DNA of 42,541 nucleotides from Zygnema cylindricum (taxonomy: Eukaryota > Streptophyta > Zygnematophyceae > Zygnematales > Zygnemataceae): positions 285,511 to 328,051 of the forward strand of contig JBBHKE010003410.1 in the NCBI GenBank assembly GCA_037447655.1, written 5' to 3'. Under the pieces are notes generated by a model. The model had not been told where the DNA came from and did not search any database. It worked only from the letters and a program-made list of their open reading frames with translations. The stretch's first letter is position 1. Every line of letters starts with the position of its first letter. This document shows, one piece after another, positions 32,122 to 42,541 of the stretch. Position numbers and translations under genes: made by a program.

Positions 32122-32487
32122 TTAGTGTGCGTAGTCACGTTCTTTCGAAGCCGCTGCATCCCGAGCTCTAACACCAGTATGAAATGCTACGCGTGAGGAA
32201 ACATGGGATCCGGCAGGGTATGTGAGGATTACGTCCCTTAATGTTCTCGCCGCGCCATGTTGAAAAACTAAATCCACACGAGGACCCCGTGTACCCCTAG
32301 ATTGAGAACGTTGTGGTAATAGGTGAGACACCTTGCGCTTGATTGTGTAACCTGCTTCAGCACCCACGATAGCGATAGCATCCCGTACCATGTTGTGAGT
32401 TGTTGTTCGCTCCCCATGGTGTGAGTAACTTAGCAAATTTACACCTTGCTCGTCTATAGATGTCACGCTCGTGTGCTTTTCAGGCAC
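32122..32487 (-). pseudogene. Fragment of a non-LTR-type retroelement C-terminal domain
   Basis: The open frame contains HNMVRDAIAIVGAEAGY, KVSHLLPQR, RVDLVFQHGAARTLRDVIL and ARDAAASKERDYAH. This block order (RD..., E/K...LP, R.D.....TL.DV, A.....Y..) matches the C-terminal module, possibly nuclease-like, of RT-containing elements in plants and algae. It partly overlaps and extends N-terminally the fragment at 440-830. It has no upstream RT and converges on the truncated copia fragment ending at 32091. Confidence 0.5.
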
Positions 32488-33763
32488 ACCTGTATATCAC
32501 CAAGGATTTCCGGGCCCTTTTTACCATGTACGCTTGTCAAAGTACGGAGGAGTGAGTGCACCAAGCCAAATGAGATCCTTGTTTTTCCTAAATTGAGCGG
32601 AACTTACTTTATTTCGTGTCTAACGGAGGCCGAATGACCAAGTTCTATTGTTTCAAAGATTGCAATTCAGTTACATGGGACCAGTTTGTGACAGCCTCCG
32701 TGGGGGGTACATAATGGATTGCCACGTAACTTTCTGGATATGCATCTAGATTATACTGTTAGCCGTCAGTAGGAATTTAGCTCAGGCTTGGCTGACTTTT
32801 GGTCCATTAATTACGTTAGGTCAAAGTCTGGCAAGTTAGTGTCTTTTTAAGGACTTTGTCTTTTAATAGTGGACCAAATAATAACTTCCGGCTACTGATC
32901 TAGCTAGAGTCCGGAGCAAAACTTTTTGCCCCGAGTGAAGAACGGATTATTTTTGTCTTGTTTCTATTGAATTACACTTGCTTGTCGCTCATTGGTTAAT
33001 AACATAAATTTGATTTTTCGACCTACAATTTGACAAACTTTGATGTATAAGCCACTTGGGGTCAAGTAGACAAGTTGCTTATCAGTACTGTTTCCTATCA
33101 AAACCCTCAGAACTTCCAACAAACCTTTTTTTGGAGAATCTTTGTTCTGTTTCGACTCTATTACCATCTTGTTTTTTTTTATCTGTCTATTTTGGGAATC
33201 ACAGTCCGGGCGGGTGGTTGGCACTATCTGCTTTTTGGGTGATTTTCAGACTTTTTGCTGTTTGAAACCGAGAAGAGTCTAGTCGGTTCCGAGCTGCGGA
33301 CATCGAAGGTTGAAGGAGCACCATACCTATTTACGATACACTCGGGAGAGGGATCTGCTTTCTCTCATTGTCATCGTTTATTGCTATGGTATGTTAAGCT
33401 TGCTTTGCTATATTTCACATTATCTTTCTTTTATTCTTTTTTTTTGGGTAAGGTGATATTGTTAATTCTGGAAAGCCAATCCTATGACCTATATATTTCT
33501 ACGTGGTAGTTTATTTGTGTCTTCATCTGGAGTTCTTTTTGCTTTAGAGTGACCATCCCAAAGTAAACTGAAACCCTTTAGATCAGGATAATGGGTTTTG
33601 AGGGAACAAGTGCGATCGACTTATTTTAGAAGAAGCACAGTATCGAAAAGCACCACCCGTCTGCTCGGATTAGAGGAGATAGGAGATTTAACTTTGGAAG
33701 CTCTATTTTTGGAAGTGAGCTCTAGTGACATTCATTATTCTTTCTCTCGTTACCCGTGTCATC
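32488..33763. other. No recognisable gene; probable retroelement leader or LTR remnant
   Basis: T-rich sequence before the gag-like frame. I could not find paired LTRs or a convincing primer-binding site. The short frames here have no family features. Confidence 0.45.
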
Positions 33764-36100
33764 ATGTCGCGAGGAGGGACTCTGGATAACAGATCTGGAG
33801 AGCAGGGTCGGCAAGAGAGGCTTGTAAAGGAGGGACATTCTCAAAGGTCCGTGGAGTTTGAACCCATGGAGATTGTCTTTAATTCTCCGGCCAAGGAACT
33901 GGCTGGTGCTTCTTCCCCTTGACTTCCTCCAAGTCTGACTCCAGAACATTACCCTTCCTTAGCGGAGGCCGCTTGAGCATATGCTGAAGAATAGAGGGAA
34001 GCGCAGGCTCAGGCCCAGGAAAGGAACTGAGTGTCTCCTAGGGCTCGGCCAAAGCAGTAGGCTCGGAGGGAGCCTAATTTTGGTCATCTTTTAAAGGTCG
34101 GGCTCCACACCAAATCTAAGATTCCTAGGGCTGAGATTCAGATTGACCTCGCAGTTTTGACGGATCCACGTCGCCCAAGTCGTAAGGAACTCCTTGCCCT
34201 TCACGACCTCCATGAGCTGAAGGAGAACAAGGAGTTTGTACAAAGAGTGACTCGGACAGATCGAGTCAGAGTTGTTAGACTCGTGGGAGGGGTGGTGAAG
34301 ATTTTGAGCAGTTCTTCGGAGAGCAGCTCTTCACATTTAGTGGCAGACCAAACACATAGAGCTCCCTATTCTCCCCCTCCCCCATCTTCCTCTCAGGACA
34401 CCGCAGCCAGGAGCCCCTCACGGGGACGCACCTCTTTGCGGCCACGTAGAGGAGAAGGGGAAATCAAGAGGGAAGCACGAGATTCATTGAGGGGAAAGAG
34501 GTTTGACCACTGGGACAGCAAAGGGAGATACGCACCATTTCCCAAGGAGAAGACGTCCCCAACTCCTCTGTCAACCTCAACCGAGAGACTTGCTCCTACA
34601 CCAACGCGTGTTTGCCATGCCGAAGGGTTCTCGGGATCCAAACCGACTGATCAAGAGATTCCGATTACGGGACCCGAAGATTTGTCCGAGGGATGGTGGC
34701 AGACCAGACCCTATGATCTCGAAATTTCGGGGATGGAAATAACAGATCTTACCAAAGTGGTTGAAAAAGCCAAGGAACTAGTGGAAATTATAAAATCCTA
34801 GGGACAGGCTAGGGCGGGGGCCGTACCCACCACTATAGATTGGGAGGCCTTAGAGGAAGAAAAGCGAAATGTATGGGAACATGAATTGACGCTTATTAGG
34901 GAAGCCCGACGTAGGACAAGTAGGATTCTCAGCGAGAAGATTCCTCCTACACCAAAGATAGGGCCGCATTCTAAAGCGCTAGCTACGGGGAATTCTCCTT
35001 TCGCCAGCACTCAGCCCGACATTCTGTCCTCGGAACCAAGCCGAGAGCCTCCCCTGTAGCGAAAAAAAGAGGGAAATACAAGACCTAATGTGAAGGGTTT
35101 GGGTGGAAATTTACCTTCTAAACTCGCTTTGGCTCTTCGGGGAGAGACTACCTTTGTCTTGGTGGAGGTGTCTACTGCCGTAGAGGCTTTGGTGGAGTCA
35201 GAACTGGCCGAGAGGATTCACATTTCCTTGAGGGCGTCCACACCTCATTCCACCTCTCTTAGAGGATCTCTCGAGCTCTCACCTTCTCCTCCTCCGCCTC
35301 ATTTCTCTCCCTCCCAGGGACCTACCATAGAGCCCGGAGATTGTCCCACCTTCTCGCCTTCGCCATCACTTTCTCCCTCTGTAGCTGTCTGTGGGTCACC
35401 GAATCCACCAGTGTTACCCAACCAACATGACAATTGTTCACCTCTTCACCGGCGTTCCCCATCTTCAAGTTCAAGAACTCCTCCTCTCAAGACTTCTCGG
35501 AGACGGCTTAGGTAACAGACACCTTTCACGAGACAAACACCTTCTCCTCAAAGCTTCCAATCGTTCCCTTTTCTGACACCACCCCTTCCCAAAAGACATA
35601 CACCTAATCTCCTCATTTTATCAGTGGAGACAATTCTCAAGGAAGAATAATACGTTGTTGGAGATAGAGGAGTAGGAAATCAAGCATCATCTTCGAGAGC
35701 AAGGTCTTCCACCAGTCCCTCCACACTTAGAGGACTAGAGGTCCTACCAGGGAGGAACATCTTTCCCCCGACCATATTCTCAGGCCCAGGTACTTCCTTT
35801 GTGGGAGGGGGATCCACACCTCTTAGGGTAGCACCTTCTACTGGGGGAGGAGACGTTTCCGGTTTTGAGGAAGAGGATAGGGGAGTCATCTCGCCTGCTC
35901 AGTTTGTCAGTCCCACCGGGCCTTCCTCTTCCTATTTCACCAATACTGCAAAGGAAGAAAAGGAAATGGGGGAAATGGCTCGAACTGTGGTCCACATGCC
36001 CTCTTTTGCTGGGCGATCTCTTCGGGAGTCCACTGTTCTGTTGTCCATAGCCTATTTCAGCCATGGACTACACTCGGAAGCCCCACAGACTACCCCTTAA
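33764..36100 (+). pseudogene. Gag-like or ORF1-like frame of about 780 codons with nine internal stops and no frameshift
   Basis: Frame 2 from ATG 33764 (MSRGGTLDNRSG) runs to TAA 36098 with protein-like composition throughout. It is interrupted only at 33920 TGA, 33974 TGA, 33992 TAG, 34028 TGA, 34058 TAG, 34799 TAG, 35057 TAG, 35513 TAA and 35648 TAA. The product is rich in Arg, Ser and Pro, with charged helical stretches (LLALHDLHELKENKEF near 34190; DLTKVVEKAKELVEII near 34745; WEALEEEKRNVWEHEL near 34845) and long Ser/Pro tracts. This resembles structural proteins of retroelements, but I recognise no domain, zinc knuckle or protease. Each stop is one C-to-T change from CGA, CAG or CAA. 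Confidence 0.6.
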
Positions 36101-36736
36101 ACAGCTGTATTTCAGACGACACAGATTACTCTACAGTACACAAAGTCACCTCAAACTGCGCCAATATGTAGTATATAATATATATTGTAAACTCCCAAAG
36201 TTACAGCAAAATCCACCAAGGCATCTAGAAGATATAAGCTCCAGAGTTTCCCAAAAATAGCTGACAGCTTCACAAACTAACCACTTAGACTGTTCACAGA
36301 ATCTTACAGAGATACTGGAATACAATGAAACTTCACACACATATAGATTCTATATCATAAAATAACTCCACAAAGTTTCACATGAAAGCATCAATCAGAG
36401 TGATCACACCAACAGGTCAAAGATGCAGAAAACAGTCTGCCATTACTTTGATTAACTTGACTGCGATACTCAAAATATTCTAAGTCCTACAAGTTATACT
36501 CAGAGAGTTCACTACTGAATGTACGGCGGCATACCAACCGTACGGTATCTACCATCTACCTAAACATTGTAAGTATACCCGAATAGTTTGAGGTATGTCA
36601 GATCGAAGAACTCTACACTAATAACTAATTAGCAAAAAGACAAACCTTTGTTGTACATAATATTTACACCGACATCTCCATAATCTTTGTATGTCAGAAA
36701 CCAAGCTACCACTAAGTAACCACTAAACAAATATCA
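36101..36736. other. AT-rich region without recognised gene
   Basis: Continuation of the gag-like frame is possible to about 36178 (Gln/Thr-rich). Beyond that I see nothing interpretable. Confidence 0.5.
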
Positions 36737-36759
36737 TTACTCAAAATCTATACTAGTTA

Positions 36760-36930
36760 CATTATCAGCAGCTGCGTCAGCTGCTTTGTCCGTGCCGATC
36801 ATATCAAGGTAACCGCAGCTGCGTTGATTCGTCTGCGTCGCAGCTGCTCCGTACCGGCGGCGCATATTCCTCCAAAATAACCGCAGTTGCGTTGTCCTGT
36901 CTGCGTCGCAACTGCGCCGTACCGGCGGTA
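36760..36930. repeat. GC-rich tandem duplication of a GCAGCTGCG-containing unit
   Basis: CCGCAGCTGCGTTG..TCTGCGTCGCAGCTGC..CCGTACCGGCGG at about 36812-36858 is repeated with changes at about 36880-36929. The local GC content is far above the surroundings. Confidence 0.75.
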
Positions 36931-37149
36931 CCTGTTTCAATATTTCGTTTATTCCACATCGGATCGCTTCGCGATCCGCCGTCCATTTGTCAATGCTTGT
37001 ACCCGCCACTCAGTGAGTCTTTTACATCACTTTAGTTATATCCGTTCGTTCGCTCCCCCAATCCATGAATCCATTCAAACCTCCACATTAAATTCCATAG
37101 CGCACGAAATGTCGCGTACGCACGAAACAAACTTTTCAAAACAACATGA

Positions 37150-37222
37150 TGTATAGCAGCTGCGCTGCTCTGTTGTATAGCAACTGCGCTGCTCTATCTG
37201 TAAAGCAGCTGCGCTGCTCTGA
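37150..37222. repeat. CAGCTGCGCTGCTCT tandem repeat at the truncation point of the copia element
   Basis: Three units of AGCAGCTGCGCTGCTCT or AGCAACTGCGCTGCTCT, spaced 25-28 bp, begin where the copia integrase frame loses similarity. Confidence 0.85.
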
Positions 37223-37229
37223 GACTGAA

Positions 37230-39860
37230 AGCTTTCCAAAAAGACAACACCTATCCGTGGAGTCCATCTTCGGACGTTCATCGTCCATTTCTGGTCTTTC
37301 CTCGTTTTCTTCCTCGATTTAAATGGGAAGCTGTGACTCCAAAAAGGGTCACTCTTGGTCAAATTTTTCTCTTCCTCTGCAAGATCAGGCGGAACTGGAA
37401 TTCGGTTAGAAGAATCTGAATCCAACTCATTTTCAGATTTTATTCTAATTCTAACTGGTTTAGTGAATTTCAAGGGATCTATGGACTTTCCTTCATCTAT
37501 AACTACCAAGTGTTTTACTAGGATGATGTCTTCTTTTCCTAGATCATAAACTCTATATCCTTTTACATTTGCATCATACCCAAGTAGGTATCACGGCTTC
37601 CCCCTTGCATCTAACTTCCAATCAGATTTTTCTGTGTTTAGACTAAACAATTGACTTCCGAACACCTTTAAGTGTGAAATATTAAGTTTTCTCCCGGTCC
37701 ATCTTTCATAAGGTGTTTGTCCCTTAACCGTTGAGGTAAGGACTCTATATTTGAGATGGTTGGCACAATTCATAGCTTCTGCCCAAAAACTTTTTCTTAT
37801 TTTTTTATCCGACGACATCCTACGAGCACTATCACTTAATGTCTGATTTAGTCTCTCGGCTACACTGTTTTGTTCTAGATTCTTTGGAACAGTCTTATGG
37901 TGTTGAACCCCTTCCTCTTTCAAAAACTCCTCAAACTCATTATAAGTGTTTTCCCCCCAATTATCACTCCTCACTCTCTTTATAGGTGTCTCATGAAGCT
38001 TTTCACACTATGTTTTATACTCTTTAAAGTAAGCCGAAGCCTCAGATTTGTTTTTCAAAAAATATACTCTAGGGTATCTACACCAATCATCAGTGATAGT
38101 AAGCATAAATCTTTTCCCTCCAACTGATGGCACTTTGGCCGGTCCCCATATGTTAGTGTGAACTACATCTAAGACCTTTTCACCCTTATATGTTGCAGTT
38201 TTTGGAAATTACAATCTGTGGGCCTTACCTTGAGCACATCCACTACAATCATCCAAAGTCTCATTGTCTCCAAAATGTATTCCCTCAACTATACCCGTTT
38301 TCTTCATTTCTTTTAATCTATCTAGATGCACATGTCCCAATCTTTTGTGCCACATCATTAAATCACTTACACCGACAAAGTAAACTCACATCTTTCCATT
38401 ACTCAAATTCAGCCTAAACATTCCTTGGCTACCCTTTTCAGCTGTGAAGTACACTTCATTCTCATAGCTAGCAACAAAGACTCTTTTCTTAGTACTAGTC
38501 TCAAAACCCTTATCATCTAAGACAGACGTAGAGATAAGATTCTTGTTCAACTCTGGGATAAAAGAACATTAGAGAAAGTGACTATGGATGCCTTTCCATC
38601 AACTAAGACTCTCAAATCCAGAGATCCCACTAAATTAGTGGTTACTATTCTCCCATCTCCATACTCTATCTCTACAGTAGGGATCTTTCTCATTTTGTTA
38701 AACAATGGTTTTTCTCTACACATATGCAGAGAGGCTCTTGAATCAATAATCCATCCTTCTTCAGGAGCTTCTCTTACTCCACCAAAAGCACACTTTTGCC
38801 TCATTGGAATCTCCGGCTCACCTTTCACCTCCAGCTCCTCGTTGAGGAAGAGTTTTCCATCGTCTTGATAGGAATCCTCTCCAATGACATGTGTTGCCAC
38901 ATATGCCTTCTTTTTCTTTGCAGTTGGTTTTCCGACCTGTTCCTCCTTCAATCTCAGCTCTACGTCTGTCTTTAGTACACTCCGCCATGTAATGTCCCAG
39001 CTTCTTACAAAAGTGACAAAGCCCCTTCAGAGGTCTCGATCCTGATCCTTCCAATTGATTTCCTCTTCCTCCTCCACCAAAGTTTCCATAAGGTTTCTTG
39101 GAATCCTTATCTCTCAATTAGTTCCAGCAGCCAATGCGTGAACACTTTTTCCTCCTCTCCGAATCTCAATTGTGCTTTCCCAAACCAAAATCATTCCCAC
39201 AACGGAGTTTCTTATACATCGATGATTTGGCAAGTCCTGAACCCTGTTAACAATGTTTTCATAATCATCTGGGAGTTTCATCAACAAATTATTCACCTTC
39301 TCTCTCTCGCTCTTTTTTTTCCCTCCACTCTCCAACTCCGTAAATAACTCGGCAAAGTCATTACAAAAATCTAACATCTTTTCCCTTTTGTACACATATG
39401 CATGTACCTTCTGTTCTGCCAGCTTCTGCTGCGAAATCGTACCACTTTTGTAAATGTTGATAAGAGCCTCCCACAACTCGTCCACCATGTCCACATGAAG
39501 ATGAGGTGTAGCCACTGCCTGGGTGAGACGCCCGAGAATAAAATGAGTCACCACGGTATTGTTGAAATCCCAGATTTCGCTATCATTAGCCTCGGTTTTC
39601 AGAACATCTGCTACCAAAACCGATTCAGTAGGCATCGGTGTGAGTTTCTCCTTCCCTTTCTCTTTCGCTGTGTCCGACACGATGCTTTTTCCAACATCCT
39701 CTACCATCTTTGCCCCCGCAGATCCTCCTGTGAACCAAGATCCTCCAAACCCTGGTGGAACTCTCAATTTTGCAGACGGCCGACGCACACGACCACTCAC
39801 AATGCCCAACAGTCGTTTTTCAAACAATGCACCCCTCATCATGGTTGAACCATGTTCCAT
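37230..39860 (-). pseudogene. Ty1/copia gag-protease-integrase relic, RT missing
   Basis: Probable gag start at 39860 (MEHGSTMMRG). Gag to 39114 has WDFNNTVVTHFILG, LWEALINIY and KVNNLLMKLPDDYENIV. After a frameshift the zinc knuckle CHFCKKLGHYMAEC lies near 39000. The protease region 38951-38547 has WIIDSRASLHMC, where the family has DSGAS. Then come the GAG-pre-integrase (MMWHKRLGHVHLDRL, CSGCAQGK) and integrase: VVHTNIWGP (first catalytic Asp apparently Asn), VRSDNWGENTYNEF, QNSVAERLNQTL, and FWAEAMNCANHL. A C-terminal region (to about 37230) ends in GCAGC repeats. RT and RNase H are absent. Several stops and frameshifts interrupt it. Confidence 0.88.
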
Positions 39861-39949
39861 TGAAAATGGGTACCCTAAAGGGTGGGCCCATAACTTGTAA
39901 TTCTGTGACCTCCATTGGTACACAGAATGTCCAGCTTATGTGAAGCCTC

Positions 39950-40600
39950 TATGATAATATTTGCACTTTTGACTTTGGCATAGAATAAGTCCCACACAGG
40001 GACGCAAAACCTCTGACCAACTACACCCGTGTGTATTTTGGACTCCCCTGAGTACGCAGCAAAAAGATTCATTGAAATTGCTCCCCTGAGCATTACGTTA
40101 TGGCCTGCCAAAGATGGCCTATAAATACAGAAGCACTCTGGTAGAGAGGCGGCTACTCTTAAGCTCCCTCTTTAAACCTACTTCTAGTGTACCCTAACAA
40201 ATCAAATGATTGTAAGGTATAAGAAGGTACAAGTACTGTTGTACTTCTTGTACGGCCATAGTACGGCATGGCTGCTCCGCTGACGCATGTCAATTCTTGA
40301 GCCGTAATTGCTCCCCTCCGTAAAACTCGTCGTCCAACCATATCGCGCCACGTGTCATCCGCCGACATTGGCTTGCAAATCGCCAAATGTCCACTCCGGA
40401 ATTTCAGCTCCTCTGCGAGCCGTCAATCGCGAACGACATTTGATAACGTCCGTTGAAAATGAAATGTCGTTTCATATGGTACAGTATTTCGTGAGGTACT
40501 GTACGTTTCTCGTTTCATTTTATCCGTACGTCGTCGCGTCATTAAGTAAATAATTATCACATAAAAATAGGTAACGTTTCATCAAGACTTGTTGGATAAA
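39950..40600 (-). mobile_element. Probable 5' LTR and primer-binding region of the copia relic
   Basis: Lies just upstream (minus strand) of the gag at 39860 and matches 29630-30300 in many blocks. On the minus strand TTATCATAGAGGCTTC near 39950 resembles the copia primer-binding pattern (TATCAGAGC) loosely. LTR outer boundaries cannot be fixed. A second LTR of this copy is not present on the truncated side. Confidence 0.5.
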
Positions 40601-40744
40601 GCGAAGGGTTACGCCGTACGCCAGTCACCAGAGGTCTCATGATCAAATCCTACTACTGGCTAGTTATCTTTTGCATGGGCTTTGTCTTCTGCCTTCTTAC
40701 CTTCCTATGTGCTTGAGACAGCCATTGTTGTCTTCTAGTTCTGA

Positions 40745-42541
40745 GTGACTTTGACAAGTATGAAAACTATACAGTAACCATAGACCAAAAAGATGGAATA
40801 TTAAATACCCTTTTTCAACAAGGTACATTACGTTTGGATTTACCAATTTTGGACACACGTGGCATGGAAAAAGTGATGCAAACCCAATTAACAAATGTTT
40901 TGTACTTACCAGAAGGTTCAGTGAACCTTCTCAGCGTACCGCAAATTCATCAAGCGGGCGTCGGCGTATTTGCGTAGGGCGACTCTACAATAAAAATAAT
41001 ACGATCAGATGGTGTACAAATAGGCAAAGGAGAAGTCACGGATTTTATGCATAGTCGCTTAATATGGCGTCGGCCGAAAGCCCACCCAAATTCTGGTGGC
41101 ATTTTTTCGCAAATCTACAAATTGAAAGGCGATCTAACTTTGTGGCACCACCGTATATGTCACACGTCCGAGAGGAGTTTACGACGCATGATTAAAAAAT
41201 GGAAGTGTAAGTGGATTAGACTTGGCGTCGGGAGAGAAAATTAACGGGTGCGAGGGATGTAGTAAGGGGAGACAAATCCGAAAGCCGCATCCGGCTAAGG
41301 ATCCAACGCATCGATCTAAGCATCCGCTTGATCTTGTGCATATTGATTTATGTGGGGACGTAAAACCGGAGACGATTGGAGGAAACAAATATATTATGGT
41401 GGTGGTGGACGACTTCTCTCGCTTCACATGGGTAATATTACTTAAACACAAATCCGAAGCATTTTTACGCTTTCAAGAGTGGCATGTGATGGCCGAAAGG
41501 CAATGTTAGAGAAAATTTAAATCTATTAGATCTGATAATAAAGGGGAATTTCTTGCTTTTGATGCATATTGTAAAGAGTGGGGAATTTCTCACCAATATA
41601 CCGCATCTTACTCACCGGAATCTAACGGCGTTGCCGAGAGGAAGAAGTGTACTCTTCAAAAAATGGTACGATCCATGGTATACGGATCCGGGAGGAGTAT
41701 TAATTTATAGGGCGATGCGATTTTGACGGCGAATCATATTTGCAATCGGCGAATTACATCGGTTTTGGGTGATAAAACTATGTATGAGTTGTGGTATGGC
41801 TGAAAGCCTACTTTACACCACATTCGGATTTGGGGATGTCGTGCATCGGTTTATATTCAAGCACAAAAGAGAAAACGTAAATTTGCATCGAGAAGTTGGA
41901 GTGGATACTTCGTGGGGTATAGTTCGAAAGAGGGTCTTTATCGAGTTTATGACCTAATTCGAAATATCATTGAGGAATCGAGGAATGTGGATTTTCACGA
42001 GGACTTATTATCCACAATCTCTCGATCAGCTAAGCGACATTTGAATCTTGACTTTCATGAAGAATTTGAAATCAGTGATCTTAATGACATTGAGGGTTCG
42101 GATTCGGAAATTGATCCGGAATCCACCTCCAATCTTAAGAGGGGAAAAGGTAAAATTGTGGAGAATGTCAATTTTGGTAACATTGGTGGGGATTCATGAA
42201 GCAAAAATTCCCGAATGTCTTCAGACACGAGGAAATCTTCGTCTTCTAAATCATGTGAAACAAATATTATTGAGGAGGAACCGGCGAGGGTAGAGAAAGA
42301 ATTTGAGCCAAGGAGGAGTATGCGGGAAAATAGGGATAAGGAACCAACTCGTCTTTCTTTTGATGGTAAAGAGAATGTGGAGAATTCATATTCTTTTATT
42401 TCGGCGGAGAGGGAGGATGATTTTCTCTTATAGCAATCATTATGTGAAAACAAGCCGGGCGATCTGCAATCGTATATGGAAGCACGAAAATCATGAAATT
42501 GGGAGAAGCATTTGAAACCGGCGTGGAAAAGAGAACTTCAA
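40745..42541 (+). pseudogene. Ty1/copia protease-integrase relic, runs off the right edge
   Basis: Order on the plus strand: a protease-end segment (LTNVLYLPEGSVNLLSVPQI, near 40880-40945), a stop at 40975, the GAG-pre-integrase zinc region (LWHHRICHTSERS; CEGCSKGRQIRK, 41130-41285), and the integrase core: LVHIDLCGD, IMVVVDDFSRFTW, SIRSDNKGEF and ESNGVAERKK. The three catalytic acidic residues are kept. The frame is broken by stops near 41507, 41707 and 41801. Then GYFVGYSSKEGLYRVYD and a Ser/Glu-rich linker with RRSMRENRDKEP lead towards an RT that would lie beyond 42541. It differs in sequence from the minus-strand copia relic, so it is another family or subfamily. Confidence 0.85.

Noticed and set aside
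33764-36100. Altered genetic code (TAG/TAA as Gln) to explain in-frame stops
   Set aside because: TGA also interrupts the frame, whereas the two host gene models have no internal stops of any kind and end in TGA. Mutation decay is simpler.

Overview
Nuclear DNA of a eukaryote. Both host genes are split by GT-AG introns, and long stretches consist of nested, decayed transposable elements. The sequence is AT-rich. There are many Ty1/copia fragments and degenerate TTAGGG-type (not plant TTTAGGG-type) telomere-like repeats, and L-fucokinase is fused to GDP-fucose pyrophosphorylase. That mix suits an alga or another plant-like protist. The species cannot be fixed from the sequence alone. Translation appears to use the standard code: both host gene models contain no internal stops and end in TGA.

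Layout. 1-2387: a terminal-inverted-repeat (TIR) element carrying a retroelement fragment. 2378-6916 (minus): a seven-exon YVH1/DUSP12 dual-specificity phosphatase gene whose last recognisable exon runs straight into the end of that TIR element. 7310-12982: a hAT-like element with perfect 8-bp target duplications, TIR elements, and a dispersed repeat. 12983-21529 (minus): a complete nine-exon, 1161-residue bifunctional L-fucokinase/GDP-L-fucose pyrophosphorylase gene. 21582-21775: a telomere-like array just upstream of its start codon. 22292-29190: a mosaic of nested TIR elements, a fold-back palindrome with two MITEs, a second hAT-like element and dispersed repeats. 29430-42541: graveyard of copia-type retroelements in both orientations, two fragments of a non-LTR-type C-terminal domain, and a roughly 780-codon frame broken only by nonsense codons.

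The two host genes are functionally separate: fucose salvage for nucleotide-sugar supply, and a phosphatase/ribosome-assembly factor. They share architecture. Both lie on the minus strand, both have pyrimidine-rich microsatellites on the sense strand of their introns, and both have TTAGGG/AACCCTAA-type motifs at the 5' end. All exon joins were derived by hand from splice sites and family conservation, and every join keeps reading phase.

The most notable observations are the YVH1 frame ending inside a transposon TIR, minisatellites in the fucokinase gene that seem to copy 5' splice sites, a palindrome that supplies its own empty-site controls for two MITE insertions, and telomere-like repeats at both gene starts. 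I found no CRISPR array, prokaryotic operon or recognisable defence system.
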